From DATBLE01 sp963775695 (GTDB taxonomy: Bacteria > Actinomycetota > Thermoleophilia > Gaiellales > Gaiellaceae), in contig CAVZJU010000001.1 of NCBI GenBank assembly GCA_963775695.1, positions 519,846 through 583,845 on the forward strand: a DNA stretch of 64,000 nucleotides, in the 5' to 3' direction. Each line of letters opens with the position of its first letter. Within the stretch, counting starts at the first letter, position 1. A program made the position numbers and the translations under genes. The notes under the pieces were generated by a model, which saw only the letters and a list, made by a program, of their open reading frames with translations, had not been told where the DNA came from and searched no databases. Shown one piece after another: positions 35,464 through 44,000 of this stretch.

Positions 35464-36218
35464 GGCCGCTCGCCGCCACCGTCGTCGTCGTCGCCCTGGC
35501 CGCCCCCGCTCTCGCGGGGGCGGCCGCGCCTCCTCCGGTCGCGCTGGTCGCCTCGCCGTCGCACGTCGCGCTGATCGGCTCGACCCGCGCTCCGGTGACG
35601 GTGACGAACTCCGGCACCCGCCCCGTCGTCGTCGACGTGGCCCGCGCGGGATTCGCGCTCGATCTCCGCGGACGGCCGCGGGCCGTGTCCCGGGGGTCGT
35701 CGTGGCTGGCCGTCGGTCCGCGCCGGCTGACGCTGGCGCCCGGAGCGACTGCGACGCTGACCGTGTCGGCGCACGTCCCGCGGCGTGCGCAGCCCGGCGA
35801 CCACTCCGAGCTCGTACTCCTGACCTCGCGGCCGCCCACCCGGCGAGGCCTCCCGGTGCGACTCCGCCTCGGGGTCGTGGTCGTCGTCCGGGCGCCGGGA
35901 AAGGTCGTCCGGCGCATGTCGGCGATCAGTCTCCGCGTGCGCCGCGCGGGAACGGCACGCGTCCTGGGCCTGCTGCTCGCCAACCGCGGAACGGTGACCG
36001 AGAGCGTGGGCGGCTCCTGCACGGTGCTCTGGCTCCATCGTCGCGGCCGGATCCTGGCGCGCCTGCGGGCCGTCGAGCGCAGGATCCTGCCGCATACGCG
36101 CGGCCTCGTCGAGCTCGTCTACCGCGGACGGCTGCGGGGGCGACTCCAGGCGACCTCTCCGCCTCCGACGCCCGGGTGCCCCCGCATTCACTCTCCCCGC
36201 TTTCTGCTCAGGCTGTGA
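35460..36218 (+). CDS. secreted beta-rich protein of unknown function
   Basis: A 252-residue exported protein coupled to the lamin-tail gene through a GTGA overlap. After a short signal peptide it shows an Ig-like or DUF916-like pattern (VALIGSTRAPVTVTNSGTRPVVVDVAR, LTLAPGATATLTVSAHVP, GDHSELVLLTSR). The C-terminal 100 residues are very rich in arginine and have no further membrane helix. The DUF916-like suggestion is weak; the pair may form a surface assembly. Confidence 0.62.
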   Translation: MRPLAATVVVVALAAPALAGAAAPPPVALVASPSHVALIGSTRAPVTVTNSGTRPVVVDVARAGFALDLRGRPRAVSRGSSWLAVGPRRLTLAPGATATLTVSAHVPRRAQPGDHSELVLLTSRPPTRRGLPVRLRLGVVVVVRAPGKVVRRMSAISLRVRRAGTARVLGLLLANRGTVTESVGGSCTVLWLHRRGRILARLRAVERRILPHTRGLVELVYRGRLRGRLQATSPPPTPGCPRIHSPRFLLRL

Positions 36219-36233
36219 CCGACCAGCCTTTCC

Positions 36234-36902
36234 TCAGCTCAGCACGAGCGTGAGGTCGTCGGCTCCCGCGAGGTTGTAGTTGGCGTGGTCGGTGAAGGTG
36301 ATCACGACGACGACGGCGGTCACGCCCGCGGGGACGGTGCCGTTCCGAGAGCGGAGTGCCATGTCCGAGCCGCCGATCGTGGTGTCGGGTCCGATCCGCA
36401 GCGCCGCGAGCGTCTTGCCCGCCGCGTCGGTGAACTGCGCCCGAACCTGCGTGGTGTTGGTGCCGTAGTTCCCCAGCCAGCCGCTGAGGGTGACCTTGTG
36501 GCGCGCCGCGCCGGCCGGCAGCTTGATCGTCTGCGTGCCGATGCTCGCCTTCGCGGTGGTGGCCGCGGTCGTGGTCCCGCCGAAGAAGTAGTTTCTGCCT
36601 TTCGTCTTCGGCCCCTTCGACCTGGCCGAGAACCAGCCGACACCGAAGCCGTTGTAGGCGGCGGCGCCGAACTGTCCGGCCGTGCTCGTCCAGCCCGGCA
36701 CGTTCCCCACCTCGCCGGCATTGTTCTGGCCGACGCCTGCCTCGGCGCCTGGGTTCTTGATCAGGTTCTTGCCGCAGAACGAGCATGCCGTCGTCGACGC
36801 CGAGCCGGCGCCGACCAGGGCGAGCCCCGCCACGGCGGCTGCGAGCGTGACGACGACGATCGCCCCGCCCCATCGCTGATTTGGCCCCTGCTGCGTTTCC
36901 AT
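36234..36902 (-). CDS. secreted or membrane-anchored beta-sandwich protein
   Basis: A 222-residue protein with an N-terminal signal anchor (GGAIVVVTLAAAVAGLALV). The mature part begins CSFCGKNLIKNPGAEAG, where NLIKNPGAE is the usual first strand of carbohydrate-binding-module-like jelly rolls, and continues with beta strands to a C-terminal HANYNLAGADDLTLVLS, which also fits that fold (final NxAxADDLxL strand). The CxxC near the mature N-terminus could form a disulfide. The ligand is unknown. It is convergent with the previous gene (15 bp between stops). Confidence 0.65.
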   Translation of the reverse strand: METQQGPNQRWGGAIVVVTLAAAVAGLALVGAGSASTTACSFCGKNLIKNPGAEAGVGQNNAGEVGNVPGWTSTAGQFGAAAYNGFGVGWFSARSKGPKTKGRNYFFGGTTTAATTAKASIGTQTIKLPAGAARHKVTLSGWLGNYGTNTTQVRAQFTDAAGKTLAALRIGPDTTIGGSDMALRSRNGTVPAGVTAVVVVITFTDHANYNLAGADDLTLVLS

Positions 36903-36969
36903 GATCTGCCTCCTTCGTCGAGAGCTTCGTTGCCCTTCTGTGCCTGGAGGCCGATTGAAGCGCCGTGTT

Positions 36970-36999
36970 GCATAGAACCCGCATAGCCGTCCCTAGAAT
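36970..36999 (+). promoter_or_regulatory. candidate self-regulated promoter of the SARP gene
   Basis: GCATAG occurs at 36970-36975 and again exactly 11 bp later at 36981-36986, and TAGAAT (36994-36999) follows after seven bases. AfsR-type regulators bind heptamer direct repeats 11 bp apart lying about 8 bp before the -10 element, so the arrangement fits autoregulation of the gene that starts at 37033. Confidence 0.4.
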
Positions 37000-37032
37000 C
37001 GCTGGGCGGGTCTCACGCGGAAGGAAGTCGTT

Positions 37033-39783
37033 GTGGAATTTCGGGTACTCGGCCCCATGGAGGTCCTCGCCGACGACCGGCCGGTCGAGCTGAGCGCGCG
37101 ACGCCCGCGGACCCTGCTCGCTGCGCTTCTCCTCCGCGCGGGGCAGGTCGTCCCCGCCGGCGCGCTGGTGGAGGCGGTGTGGGGCGGCGCGGCTCCTTCG
37201 TCGGCGGGCAGTGTCCTGCGGATGTACGTGACGCAGGTGCGTCGGGCGCTGGGGAACGGCCGCGTCGTGACCAGGCCGCCCGGCTACCTGCTCGTGCTCG
37301 AGGAGGGAGAGCTCGACGCCGATCGATTCGAACGCCTTTTCGCCGACGGGCGTAAGGCGCTCACGGACGGGAACCCGCGGCTCGCCCGGAGCCTCTGCGG
37401 CAGTGCGCTCGAGCTCTGGCGGGGAGACGCGTTCGCCGATCTCGCAGCCGAAGGGTTCGTCGGCCACGAGGCGGCGAGGCTCGACGAGCTGCGGTTGGCG
37501 TGTCTCGAAAGCCGGATCGACGCCGACCTCCAGCTTGGCCGACACGACGGCGTGCTGGCCGAGCTCGAGCAGCTGGCCACGCTCAATCCGCTACGGGAGC
37601 GCCTGCGCGCCCAGCTCATGCTGGCGCTGTACCGGGCAGGTCGGCAGGCCGACGCGCTGGCCGCCTATCGCGAGGGGCGAACGGCGATGGTGGAGGATCT
37701 CGGGCTGGAGCCGGGCGCGGCACTGCGCGGGCTCGAGCGCCGCATCCTGGAGCAGGACCCGACGCTCGAGGCTGGGCCTGGTCAGGAACGGCGGCCCGGG
37801 AGCCTGCCGGTCCCGCCGACTCGAACGGTCGGCCGAGACTGGGAGCTGAAGGAGATCGCCGGCAAGCTCCTCGACCCTCGTGCGAGGCTGGTCACGCTGG
37901 TCGGGCCCGGTGGGATCGGCAAGACCAGGCTTGCGGTCGAGCTCGCCCGCAGGCTCGACGCCGAGTTCGCCGACGGCGCCGTGGTCGTCGATCTCGCGCC
38001 GGTCTCCGATCCTGCGCAGCTGCTCCCGACGATCGGGCGGGCCCTGGGCCTGCGAGAAGGTGCGGCGCCCTGGCCGGAGCTGCTCGCCGACCACCTGCGC
38101 GGGCTCGAGCTGCTGATGGTGCTCGACAACGTCGAGCACCTGGCCGACGCGACCGCGCCGCTCGGAGAACTCGTCGCCGCGGCACCCCGGCTGACGCTGC
38201 TGGCGACGAGCCGCCGCGTGCTTCGGCTCGCGGCCGAGGAGGTCGTCGAAGTGGAGCCGCTCGACCGTTCCGCGGCGCTCGAGCTGCTCGCGGAGCGGGT
38301 CGGCGCGGCCGGGACGCGGGCAGCGCCCGAAATGAACGCCCTCGACGCGATCAGCCGGCGGCTCGAGGGGCTGCCGCTGGCGATCGAGCTCGCGGCTCCG
38401 TGGTTCAGGGCGCTTTCCGCCGACGAGCTGCTCGCGCGTCTGGATTCGCGTCTCCAGGTGCTTGCCGGCGGCGCACGCGATCAGCCCGTCCGCCAGCGCA
38501 CGATGCGCTCCGCGCTCGACTGGAGCTACGAGCTGCTCGAGCCGCCGGCGCAGCGGCTGCTCGGCCGCCTGTCGATCTTCAGCGGCGGCTTCACGACCGA
38601 GGCAGGGCTTGCGGTCGGCGGCGAGGGCAGCACGATCGAGCAGCTCGCCTTGCTCCTCGACGCGAGCATGGTGCGCCGGGTCGGCGATCGCAACGGGCTG
38701 CTCGACCTGGTCCGGGAATACGCCGGCGAGCTGCCGTCTGCCGACGACGAGGGCCGCGACCTGCACGCGCTGCATTTCGTCCATCTGGCCGAGCGCGCGG
38801 AGCCGGAGTTGACCGGGGCCGAGCAGGGAGCCTGGCTGGCCCTGCTCGAGGCCGAGCACGAAAATCTGCGGGCAGCGCTGGACTGGACGGCCGGCTCCGG
38901 CGACCGCTCGGTCGGCCTCAGGCTGGCCGCTGCGCTCGGCCGCTTCTGGTACGTCCGCGGCTACCTCAGTGAAGGGCTCGGCCGCCTGCTCCAGGCGGCC
39001 GACCGGGCCGGCGACGGGGATCCGCAGACGCGCGCCAGGGCGCTACGCGCTGCCTCCGCCATCGGCCTCCTCCGCGGCGACTACGCGCAGGCGTACGATC
39101 TCGCGCAGCGCGCCCTGGATCTGTACCAACGCGCCGGCGATGCGGCGGGGGTCGCTCGTTGCCTGAGCAACCTCGGTGCGATCCTCCATGCCCAGAACCG
39201 CCTGGACGAGGCTGCGGCGACGCTGGACGAGTGCATCGCCACGTGCGAGGAGCTCGAGGACGACCGGTTGACGGCGATGGCCCGGAACAACCGCGGGGAC
39301 GTGGCGCTTTCACGGGGCGATCTGGAGGTAGCCGCGGTGCAGTTCGCGCAGAGCCTCGAGCTGCTTCGCTCGCTGGGTGATGTCGCCAATGTCGCCCGCG
39401 CGCTCTACAACCTCGGGGCGGTCTCCCTGGAGCGCGGGCAGCTGGAGGAAGCCGGCGCCTTGCTGCTGGAGGCGCTGGAGCTCTCACGGGAGATCGCCGA
39501 CGACGAGGACACGGCGTGGTGCCTGATCGCCCTGGCGGCCGTCGCGGTCGCCCGCGGCAGGGACGAGGCAGGAGGCCGGCTGCTCGGATTCGCGGCGATG
39601 CTGCTCGACCGGATCGGGGCGACGATGAAGCCGTTCGAGCAGCGGCTCTTCGACCGTACGCGGGAACGCCTGCTGGCGAGCCTCGGTGAAGTGCGGTTGG
39701 CGGCGGCGCGCGCGGAGGGCGAGCAGCTCGCGGTGGACGGCGTTCGCTCGCTCTCGCAGGCCGTGACGGACGGTGCCGGCTGA
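37033..39783 (+). CDS. AfsR/SARP-type regulator with BTAD, NB-ARC and TPR domains
   Basis: A 916-residue cytoplasmic transcription regulator. Residues 1-95 form an OmpR-like winged helix (MEFRVLGPMEVLADDRPVEL, RRPRTLLAALLLRAGQVVP), 96-245 a bacterial transcriptional activation domain, about 275-530 an NB-ARC ATPase with Walker A GPGGIGKTRLA near residue 290 and LLMVLDNVEHL as Walker B, and about 640-880 tetratricopeptide repeats (SNLGAILHAQNRLDEAAATLDE, YNLGAVSLERGQLEEAGALL). The GTG start has a clear AAGGAAG site. Proteins of this build switch on secondary metabolism or stress genes; no such target cluster is in the window. Confidence 0.93.
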   Translation: MEFRVLGPMEVLADDRPVELSARRPRTLLAALLLRAGQVVPAGALVEAVWGGAAPSSAGSVLRMYVTQVRRALGNGRVVTRPPGYLLVLEEGELDADRFERLFADGRKALTDGNPRLARSLCGSALELWRGDAFADLAAEGFVGHEAARLDELRLACLESRIDADLQLGRHDGVLAELEQLATLNPLRERLRAQLMLALYRAGRQADALAAYREGRTAMVEDLGLEPGAALRGLERRILEQDPTLEAGPGQERRPGSLPVPPTRTVGRDWELKEIAGKLLDPRARLVTLVGPGGIGKTRLAVELARRLDAEFADGAVVVDLAPVSDPAQLLPTIGRALGLREGAAPWPELLADHLRGLELLMVLDNVEHLADATAPLGELVAAAPRLTLLATSRRVLRLAAEEVVEVEPLDRSAALELLAERVGAAGTRAAPEMNALDAISRRLEGLPLAIELAAPWFRALSADELLARLDSRLQVLAGGARDQPVRQRTMRSALDWSYELLEPPAQRLLGRLSIFSGGFTTEAGLAVGGEGSTIEQLALLLDASMVRRVGDRNGLLDLVREYAGELPSADDEGRDLHALHFVHLAERAEPELTGAEQGAWLALLEAEHENLRAALDWTAGSGDRSVGLRLAAALGRFWYVRGYLSEGLGRLLQAADRAGDGDPQTRARALRAASAIGLLRGDYAQAYDLAQRALDLYQRAGDAAGVARCLSNLGAILHAQNRLDEAAATLDECIATCEELEDDRLTAMARNNRGDVALSRGDLEVAAVQFAQSLELLRSLGDVANVARALYNLGAVSLERGQLEEAGALLLEALELSREIADDEDTAWCLIALAAVAVARGRDEAGGRLLGFAAMLLDRIGATMKPFEQRLFDRTRERLLASLGEVRLAAARAEGEQLAVDGVRSLSQAVTDGAG

Positions 39784-39787
39784 CGCG

Positions 39788-41782
39788 TCAGGGCGCGACC
39801 GACCAGGTGCGGCGGTCGTCCGAGGTCCACCGAAGCGTCTGGGCGGCTCCGTCGTCGAACACCGTCGCGTCGACGACGAGGGTCGAGCCCGAGACCGAGA
39901 GCGACTGGTCGAGGAGGGCGCCCGGTGGATCGGGCAGGTCGACCGAGCGCCCACCGTCGCGGTCCACGACGAGGATGGACGCTGTGCCGGAGATGCCGTC
40001 GCGCGTGAGCGCGGCGATCCCGCCGGGAACGAGCGCTGTGCTCACGATCGTTCCCTTGTCGATCGATCCGACGGGCTGCGACTTGATCCGACCGACCGGC
40101 GGCCACGGGGCGACCCGCTGAAGCTCCGTGCGGTCCTTCACCCAGTAGAGCGAGGCTCCGCGGCCGACCAGGCCGCCCTCGATCGCCCTGGTCGCCACCC
40201 AGTGCCTGCCGCCGTCGATGGTCCAGTAGTCGTGGGCACAGGTGCATGGCGCCGCCACCGCGCCGATTCGGATCACGCCTGCCTGTGCCGCGGTACGCAC
40301 GACCGTCACCGCCGGGCGGGCGAAGATGCGCCGCCAGTGCTTTCCGCTGTCGTCGGTCGCCCAGACGCCGTTCTCGCGACTCACCCAGCCGTGCTCGGCG
40401 TCGGGCCAGCTGCTGTGGCCGGCGACCGCCGGCGCGGCCGGCCCGACAGGGGCAAGAGGTGCCGACCGAGTATCGAACGAGACCAGCTGTCCGGTGAACG
40501 TCCCCACGAAGAGTCGGCCGTCGAGCACGGTCGGGGCGGCCACCGTCAGCCCAGGGAGCGGCCGGGTCGCCACGCGGCGGCCTGTCGCGGTGTCGAGCCC
40601 GACCAGGGTCGGCGTCCCCGAAAGCGTGAACCAGACGGTTCCACCGGCCACCGTGGGCGAGCCGTTCAACGAATCGGTCTTCAGCGGCACCTTCCAGGCC
40701 ACGGCGGCGGAGCAGTCGGCGTGGATGTCGACCTTGACCACCTGCGTGCCGGTGACGGCGTACACCGCTGACCGCGACGGGTCGTAGGCGAGCTGGCTCA
40801 GCACCGGATCTCGTGGGTCGAACGCCTCGAGGTCGATCGTCCAGATCGGACCGCGTGCGAGGTCGTCGGCCCGCCAGCCGAAGAGCTGCGCGTTCTTGTC
40901 CATCCCGAAGACGAGCAGGCCACATCCCGGCCGGTCGGCAACGACGGGTGAGCCGACGAAATCGAGGTCCAGAGGCTGGTCGATCGATGCCGGATGGCTC
41001 GATCCCGCCACCGACAACGCCGGCGTCAGGGAGACGATGCTCTCGCCGAAGCCGGCCCCCTCGCTGAATGCGGGCCCGACGTTGCTTCCTCCTTCGAACG
41101 CATTGCCGGTGACGACGAAGAGCTGGTCGAGAATCGGGCTGAAGGCGCTTCCGCCCCAACCCCAGATGCCTCCGCCGCCGCCCTCCTCGGCGGGCACCGC
41201 CTCCCAGCTCGTCACCTGCTTCGTGGTCGGGTCGACCGAGATCACCTTGCCGATGGACGGCTGGGCATCGCAGTACGAGCCTGTCGCCGCGTAGACGCGG
41301 CCGTCGGCGAGGGTGAGCGCGCCCCAGACGAGCTCCTGCGAGGTGTCCGGGTAGAGCGTGACCGGCCAGCCCGGGCGCTCGTGGCCCGTGGCGAGGTCGA
41401 GCGCGTGCAGCCTGGCGACGCCGTCGGCCGCATACAGGACGCGCGCGGCCTGGTCGACCACCGGGGTACCGGTCACGCCGTAGCCGTCGAGCTGCTCGCA
41501 TCGGTTGGTGTACTGACCCAGGTTGGCCCGCCAGCGCACGTAGCCGTTCTCGCTGAACGCGTAGACGCGCCCTGCCGAGGTCGCCACGTACAGCGTCGTC
41601 AGTCCAGCCTTTGGCATGTCGCGGGCAGCGACCACCTGCGACGTGACCCGACCCCGCACGGGCAGGACGAAGGACGCGCGGATCGCCGACGGCGAGATCG
41701 TCGCGGTGGTCGCGCTGCTGCGGCCGGGATCGCCGCCGTACGTCACCCAGCCGGGTGGGGTCGCCGCCCGCGCACCCGCCAC
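39788..41782 (-). CDS. secreted PQQ-like beta-propeller protein
   Basis: A protein of at least 664 residues built of repeated propeller blades: LYVATSAGRVYAFSENG, VLYAADGVARLHALDLATG, VYAATGSYCDAQ, LFVVTGNAFEG, LVGLDTATGRRVATRPL and later sialidase-like DSGKHWRRIF and DGGRHWVATR. It probably binds or scaffolds outside the cell; no enzyme residues were identified. The GTG at 41782 is the first usual start, but the same frame continues upstream and codes for what looks like the rest of a signal peptide without any ATG, GTG or TTG. The real start may therefore be an unusual codon upstream. Confidence 0.72.
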   Translation of the reverse strand: MAGARAATPPGWVTYGGDPGRSSATTATISPSAIRASFVLPVRGRVTSQVVAARDMPKAGLTTLYVATSAGRVYAFSENGYVRWRANLGQYTNRCEQLDGYGVTGTPVVDQAARVLYAADGVARLHALDLATGHERPGWPVTLYPDTSQELVWGALTLADGRVYAATGSYCDAQPSIGKVISVDPTTKQVTSWEAVPAEEGGGGGIWGWGGSAFSPILDQLFVVTGNAFEGGSNVGPAFSEGAGFGESIVSLTPALSVAGSSHPASIDQPLDLDFVGSPVVADRPGCGLLVFGMDKNAQLFGWRADDLARGPIWTIDLEAFDPRDPVLSQLAYDPSRSAVYAVTGTQVVKVDIHADCSAAVAWKVPLKTDSLNGSPTVAGGTVWFTLSGTPTLVGLDTATGRRVATRPLPGLTVAAPTVLDGRLFVGTFTGQLVSFDTRSAPLAPVGPAAPAVAGHSSWPDAEHGWVSRENGVWATDDSGKHWRRIFARPAVTVVRTAAQAGVIRIGAVAAPCTCAHDYWTIDGGRHWVATRAIEGGLVGRGASLYWVKDRTELQRVAPWPPVGRIKSQPVGSIDKGTIVSTALVPGGIAALTRDGISGTASILVVDRDGGRSVDLPDPPGALLDQSLSVSGSTLVVDATVFDDGAAQTLRWTSDDRRTWSVAP

Positions 41783-42028
41783 CAGCAGGACGGCGGCGAG
41801 CGGGACGAGCGCCCACGTCGTTCCCAGGCGAACGTCATTCCGGCTCAGGTGCCGCAGTCGCTTGGGCAGTGTCGTTCGGCCGTTCGGCGAGTATCGGTGG
41901 GGAAGGAGAGGATCCGAGCGGCCGCAGGGCCGGGTAGAACACTAGTCGCTGAGGACCGACGGTGGCGCGGCGAACCCGCCCTGGAAGCGCGGCCGGGTCG
42001 CGACCCCCGAGATACCCTGGTCCCCGCC

Positions 42029-42100
42029 GCCCCCGTAGCTCAGTGGATAGAGCAGCGGTTTCCTAAACCGCGTGCGCTGGTTCGATTCCGGCCGGGGGCA
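42029..42100 (+). tRNA. tRNA-Arg (anticodon CCU)
   Basis: A 72-nt cloverleaf: acceptor GCCCCCG pairing with CGGGGGC, D arm GCTC-AGTGGATA-GAGC, anticodon stem GCGGT/ACCGC with loop TTCCTAA (anticodon CCT), and a T arm with TTCGATT in the loop. The discriminator is A, and the 3' CCA is not encoded (CCT follows), as in many actinobacteria. The anticodon arm and 3' end are duplicated about 2 kb downstream. Confidence 0.96.
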
Positions 42101-42189
42101 CCTTCAATCCCTCTATCCATCCTGTTTTTCCTCCTTCGTCGGGCCGATTCGAGCCGGCCGGGATTTCCTAAACTCATGTTTCCTAAACT
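42054..42189 (+). repeat. left 136-bp direct repeat (attL-like), starting in the tRNA-Arg gene
   Basis: This copy begins at AGCGG in the tRNA anticodon stem, runs through the tRNA 3' end and 89 bp beyond, and ends at TTTCCTAAACT. It aligns without gaps to 44057-44192 with about ten mismatches. It contains the 10-mer TTTCCTAAAC three times (42059, 42164, 42179); the first is the anticodon loop of the tRNA. Confidence 0.85.
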
Positions 42190-42319
42190 TCTCGGGCGCT
42201 CTTCCGCCCGCGTGGCGAGACTCTAACCGACGCGTCCAGCGAGGCAACATTCGCTGCTTCTGCCGCCGCGATTCGTCGATGTTGAACATCTCGATTCGGG
42301 AGCCCGATGGACGGCCGGT

Positions 42320-42775
42320 CTACTCGTCCTCTTGGACGCGGCCATACTGGTCAGGGATCCACCCCCAGCCCCAGATCGGAACCGGCTGGTCGGGCGGAGC
42401 GCCATACTCATCTTCGGGATCAACGTCGGTTGACCGGACTTCACAGCGGTGGAGCCAGTCGTCGCCGAGGTCGAAGACATATTCGAACGAGGTTCCAACT
42501 CGGAAACCCAGCGCAGCGAGCGTTACCCCAGTGCTGTCGACTACCTTCGGCTCGAGCTCGCTCCCGCCGAGCATGTAGCGCTTCCCGTCTCCGAGGTCGA
42601 ACGTGTGCAGGTGCGAGTGGTCCCAGCGTCCGAAGGCGAGATCGATCGCCTCGCCGAGCTCGGCGAGTGTGTGCGTAGGAGAGGCGATCATGACCCGCCC
42701 CGGAGGATGCTCGAGCACGAGGCCCCGGCCTGACAGGAGCTCGACTTTGATCGAGACCCAGCGCTTCCTAGCCAC
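42320..42775 (-). CDS. plasmid pRiA4b ORF-3 family protein
   Basis: A 151-residue protein with the family pattern: an N-terminal beta strand (VSIKVELLSG), TLAELGEAIDLAFGRWDHSHLHTF, then FEYVFDLGDDWLHRCEVRS and a short acidic C-terminus containing PPDQPVPIWGWGW. The family is common on plasmids, phage-like elements and islands, and its function is not established. It is the last gene of the leftward operon in the tRNA-flanked segment and overlaps the gene upstream by eight bases. Confidence 0.85.
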   Translation of the reverse strand: MARKRWVSIKVELLSGRGLVLEHPPGRVMIASPTHTLAELGEAIDLAFGRWDHSHLHTFDLGDGKRYMLGGSELEPKVVDSTGVTLAALGFRVGTSFEYVFDLGDDWLHRCEVRSTDVDPEDEYGAPPDQPVPIWGWGWIPDQYGRVQEDE

Positions 42776-43094
42776 GCCGCCGCCGCTCCGTCGCCGCCCA
42801 CCAGTCGGGCCGCTCGCCTTCCGCGGTCAGGTGCTCGAGCGTCGCTGCGATAGCCTCGGCGTACGAGCCCGAGCCGCCGCGGAAGCAGAACTTCCACAGC
42901 TCTTGCGTCGCCTTGTGGTAGCGGTGGATCATCTCATCGACATCGTGGACGTCGAGCTCGCCGGCGCGGTAGCTCTCGATCGCCTCCGCCACGTGCTCGA
43001 CAAGTCCCGCGAGCTCCGCCTCGTGGTAGGTCGCGACAAGCGCTCGGGCGATCCGCCGCTTCTCCTTCTCGCCGTGGCCTTCGCGCGCCGCCAT
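42768..43094 (-). CDS. conserved-looking helical protein next to the pRiA4b ORF-3-like gene
   Basis: A 108-residue, mostly alpha-helical, charged protein: KRRIARALVATYHEAELAGL, VAEAIESYRAGELDVHDVDE and MIHRYHKATQELWKFCF, ending in a tryptophan-containing tail (RPDWWAATERRRRG). I recall similar small proteins beside pRiA4b ORF-3-type genes in actinobacteria, but the family has no known function. It overlaps the next gene by eight bases, so the two products probably act together. Confidence 0.72.
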   Translation of the reverse strand: MAAREGHGEKEKRRIARALVATYHEAELAGLVEHVAEAIESYRAGELDVHDVDEMIHRYHKATQELWKFCFRGGSGSYAEAIAATLEHLTAEGERPDWWAATERRRRG

Positions 43095-43135
43095 CGTGCG
43101 GGAGGGTAACGCGCAGAACTACGACTCGGCGCCCC

Positions 43136-43462
43136 TCACTTCTCGGGACGCGGGCGCGACCAGATCTCCTCGAGCCGGCCTCGAGCCTCGTCCGGGTCCA
43201 GCTCGCGGATCTCGCTCTCGGGCACCCCCGCTCGCAGGAGCCCCTGGACGACCCAGGCCGGGATCGAAGGGCCGGCGGCAGGAGCGGTGGGCTCGTGCGC
43301 TTTCCGCGGGACCGGCTGACCCGTGCGGAGCGCCTCCCAGAACTGCTCTTCGCTGTCCAGGTCGAGCTGATGCTTCCAGATGCGCTGCCAAAGGCCCGGG
43401 TCACCGATCTGCTCGTCGCTGTGGGATGCTCGCGTGCGCAGCACCAAGCCGTCGCCGAGCAC
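43136..43462 (-). CDS. HicA/mRNA-interferase-like toxin-family protein without an obvious start codon
   Basis: From the GTG at 43462 the product is 108 residues: GLVLRTRASHSDEQIGDP, then GLWQRIWKHQLDLDSEEQFWEAL and a proline-rich C-terminal half. The same frame continues upstream to about 43553 with SDIRRFCEIDGWEELGRT and GTGDHWRYRKVLGDG. That matches the N-terminal half of proteins annotated as cytotoxic translational repressors of toxin-antitoxin systems (family recalled, not searched). No ATG, GTG or TTG lies in that upstream part, so the gene may use a rare start or be inactivated. It follows the antitoxin-like gene directly, with its conserved frame beginning at that gene's stop codon. 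Confidence 0.6.
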   Translation of the reverse strand: MLGDGLVLRTRASHSDEQIGDPGLWQRIWKHQLDLDSEEQFWEALRTGQPVPRKAHEPTAPAAGPSIPAWVVQGLLRAGVPESEIRELDPDEARGRLEEIWSRPRPEK

Positions 43463-43556
43463 CTTCCGATACCGCCAGTGATCGCCTGTTCCGCCGCGAG
43501 TCCGACCCAGCTCCTCCCAGCCGTCGATCTCGCAGAAGCGACGGATGTCGCTGAAC

Positions 43557-43997
43557 CTAGGCTGCGGCGACCGGCCGGGGTGCGGCGATCAGGATCTCCG
43601 GCAAGCTGCCGGTCGCGTCCGCGACGAGCGCCTTGATCACGTACGGGAACTGCTCGGCCCTGTTTGGCGCGCGCAGATAGAGAGGCGCATCGTCCAGATA
43701 CTCGTCAAGGTAGTCGCGCACCTCGTGCACGAGGTCTTCCCGAGCCTCGTCGTAGCTCTCGCCCCTGCCGTAGAGCGTCAGCTCCGGTAGCCAAATGCTC
43801 ACGACGTCTTCCTCGAAGAAGACCTCAGGATGAAACTCGTAATCCACCAGCAAGCGCTCTAGCTCGTCGGCTCCGATCAGGAGCGCCGGGTCCAATCCAG
43901 TGCGTTCGATCGCCACCGGATGTTTCTCCGCCACGGCTCGGCGAAGGACCTCAGCCCACCGCTTACGAACCTCGGATGCTGAGAGCACTTCCGGCAT
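43557..43997 (-). CDS. antitoxin-like protein with Phd-like N-terminus and HicB-like domain
   Basis: A 146-residue protein. The first 60 residues (PEVLSASEVRKRWAEVLRRA, AIERTGLDPALLIGADELERLL) resemble the DNA-binding part of Phd/YefM antitoxins. The next part (VSIWLPELTLYGRGESYDEA through REDLVHEVRDYLDEYLDD) is HicB-like. The ATG at 43997 is chosen because the only upstream start, a TTG at 44036, is the -35 hexamer of the promoter. A 24-bp perfect palindrome lies three bases before the ATG and is a likely self-regulation site. It is the first gene of the four-gene operon. Confidence 0.72.
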   Translation of the reverse strand: MPEVLSASEVRKRWAEVLRRAVAEKHPVAIERTGLDPALLIGADELERLLVDYEFHPEVFFEEDVVSIWLPELTLYGRGESYDEAREDLVHEVRDYLDEYLDDAPLYLRAPNRAEQFPYVIKALVADATGSLPEILIAAPRPVAAA

Positions 43998-44000
43998 GGT

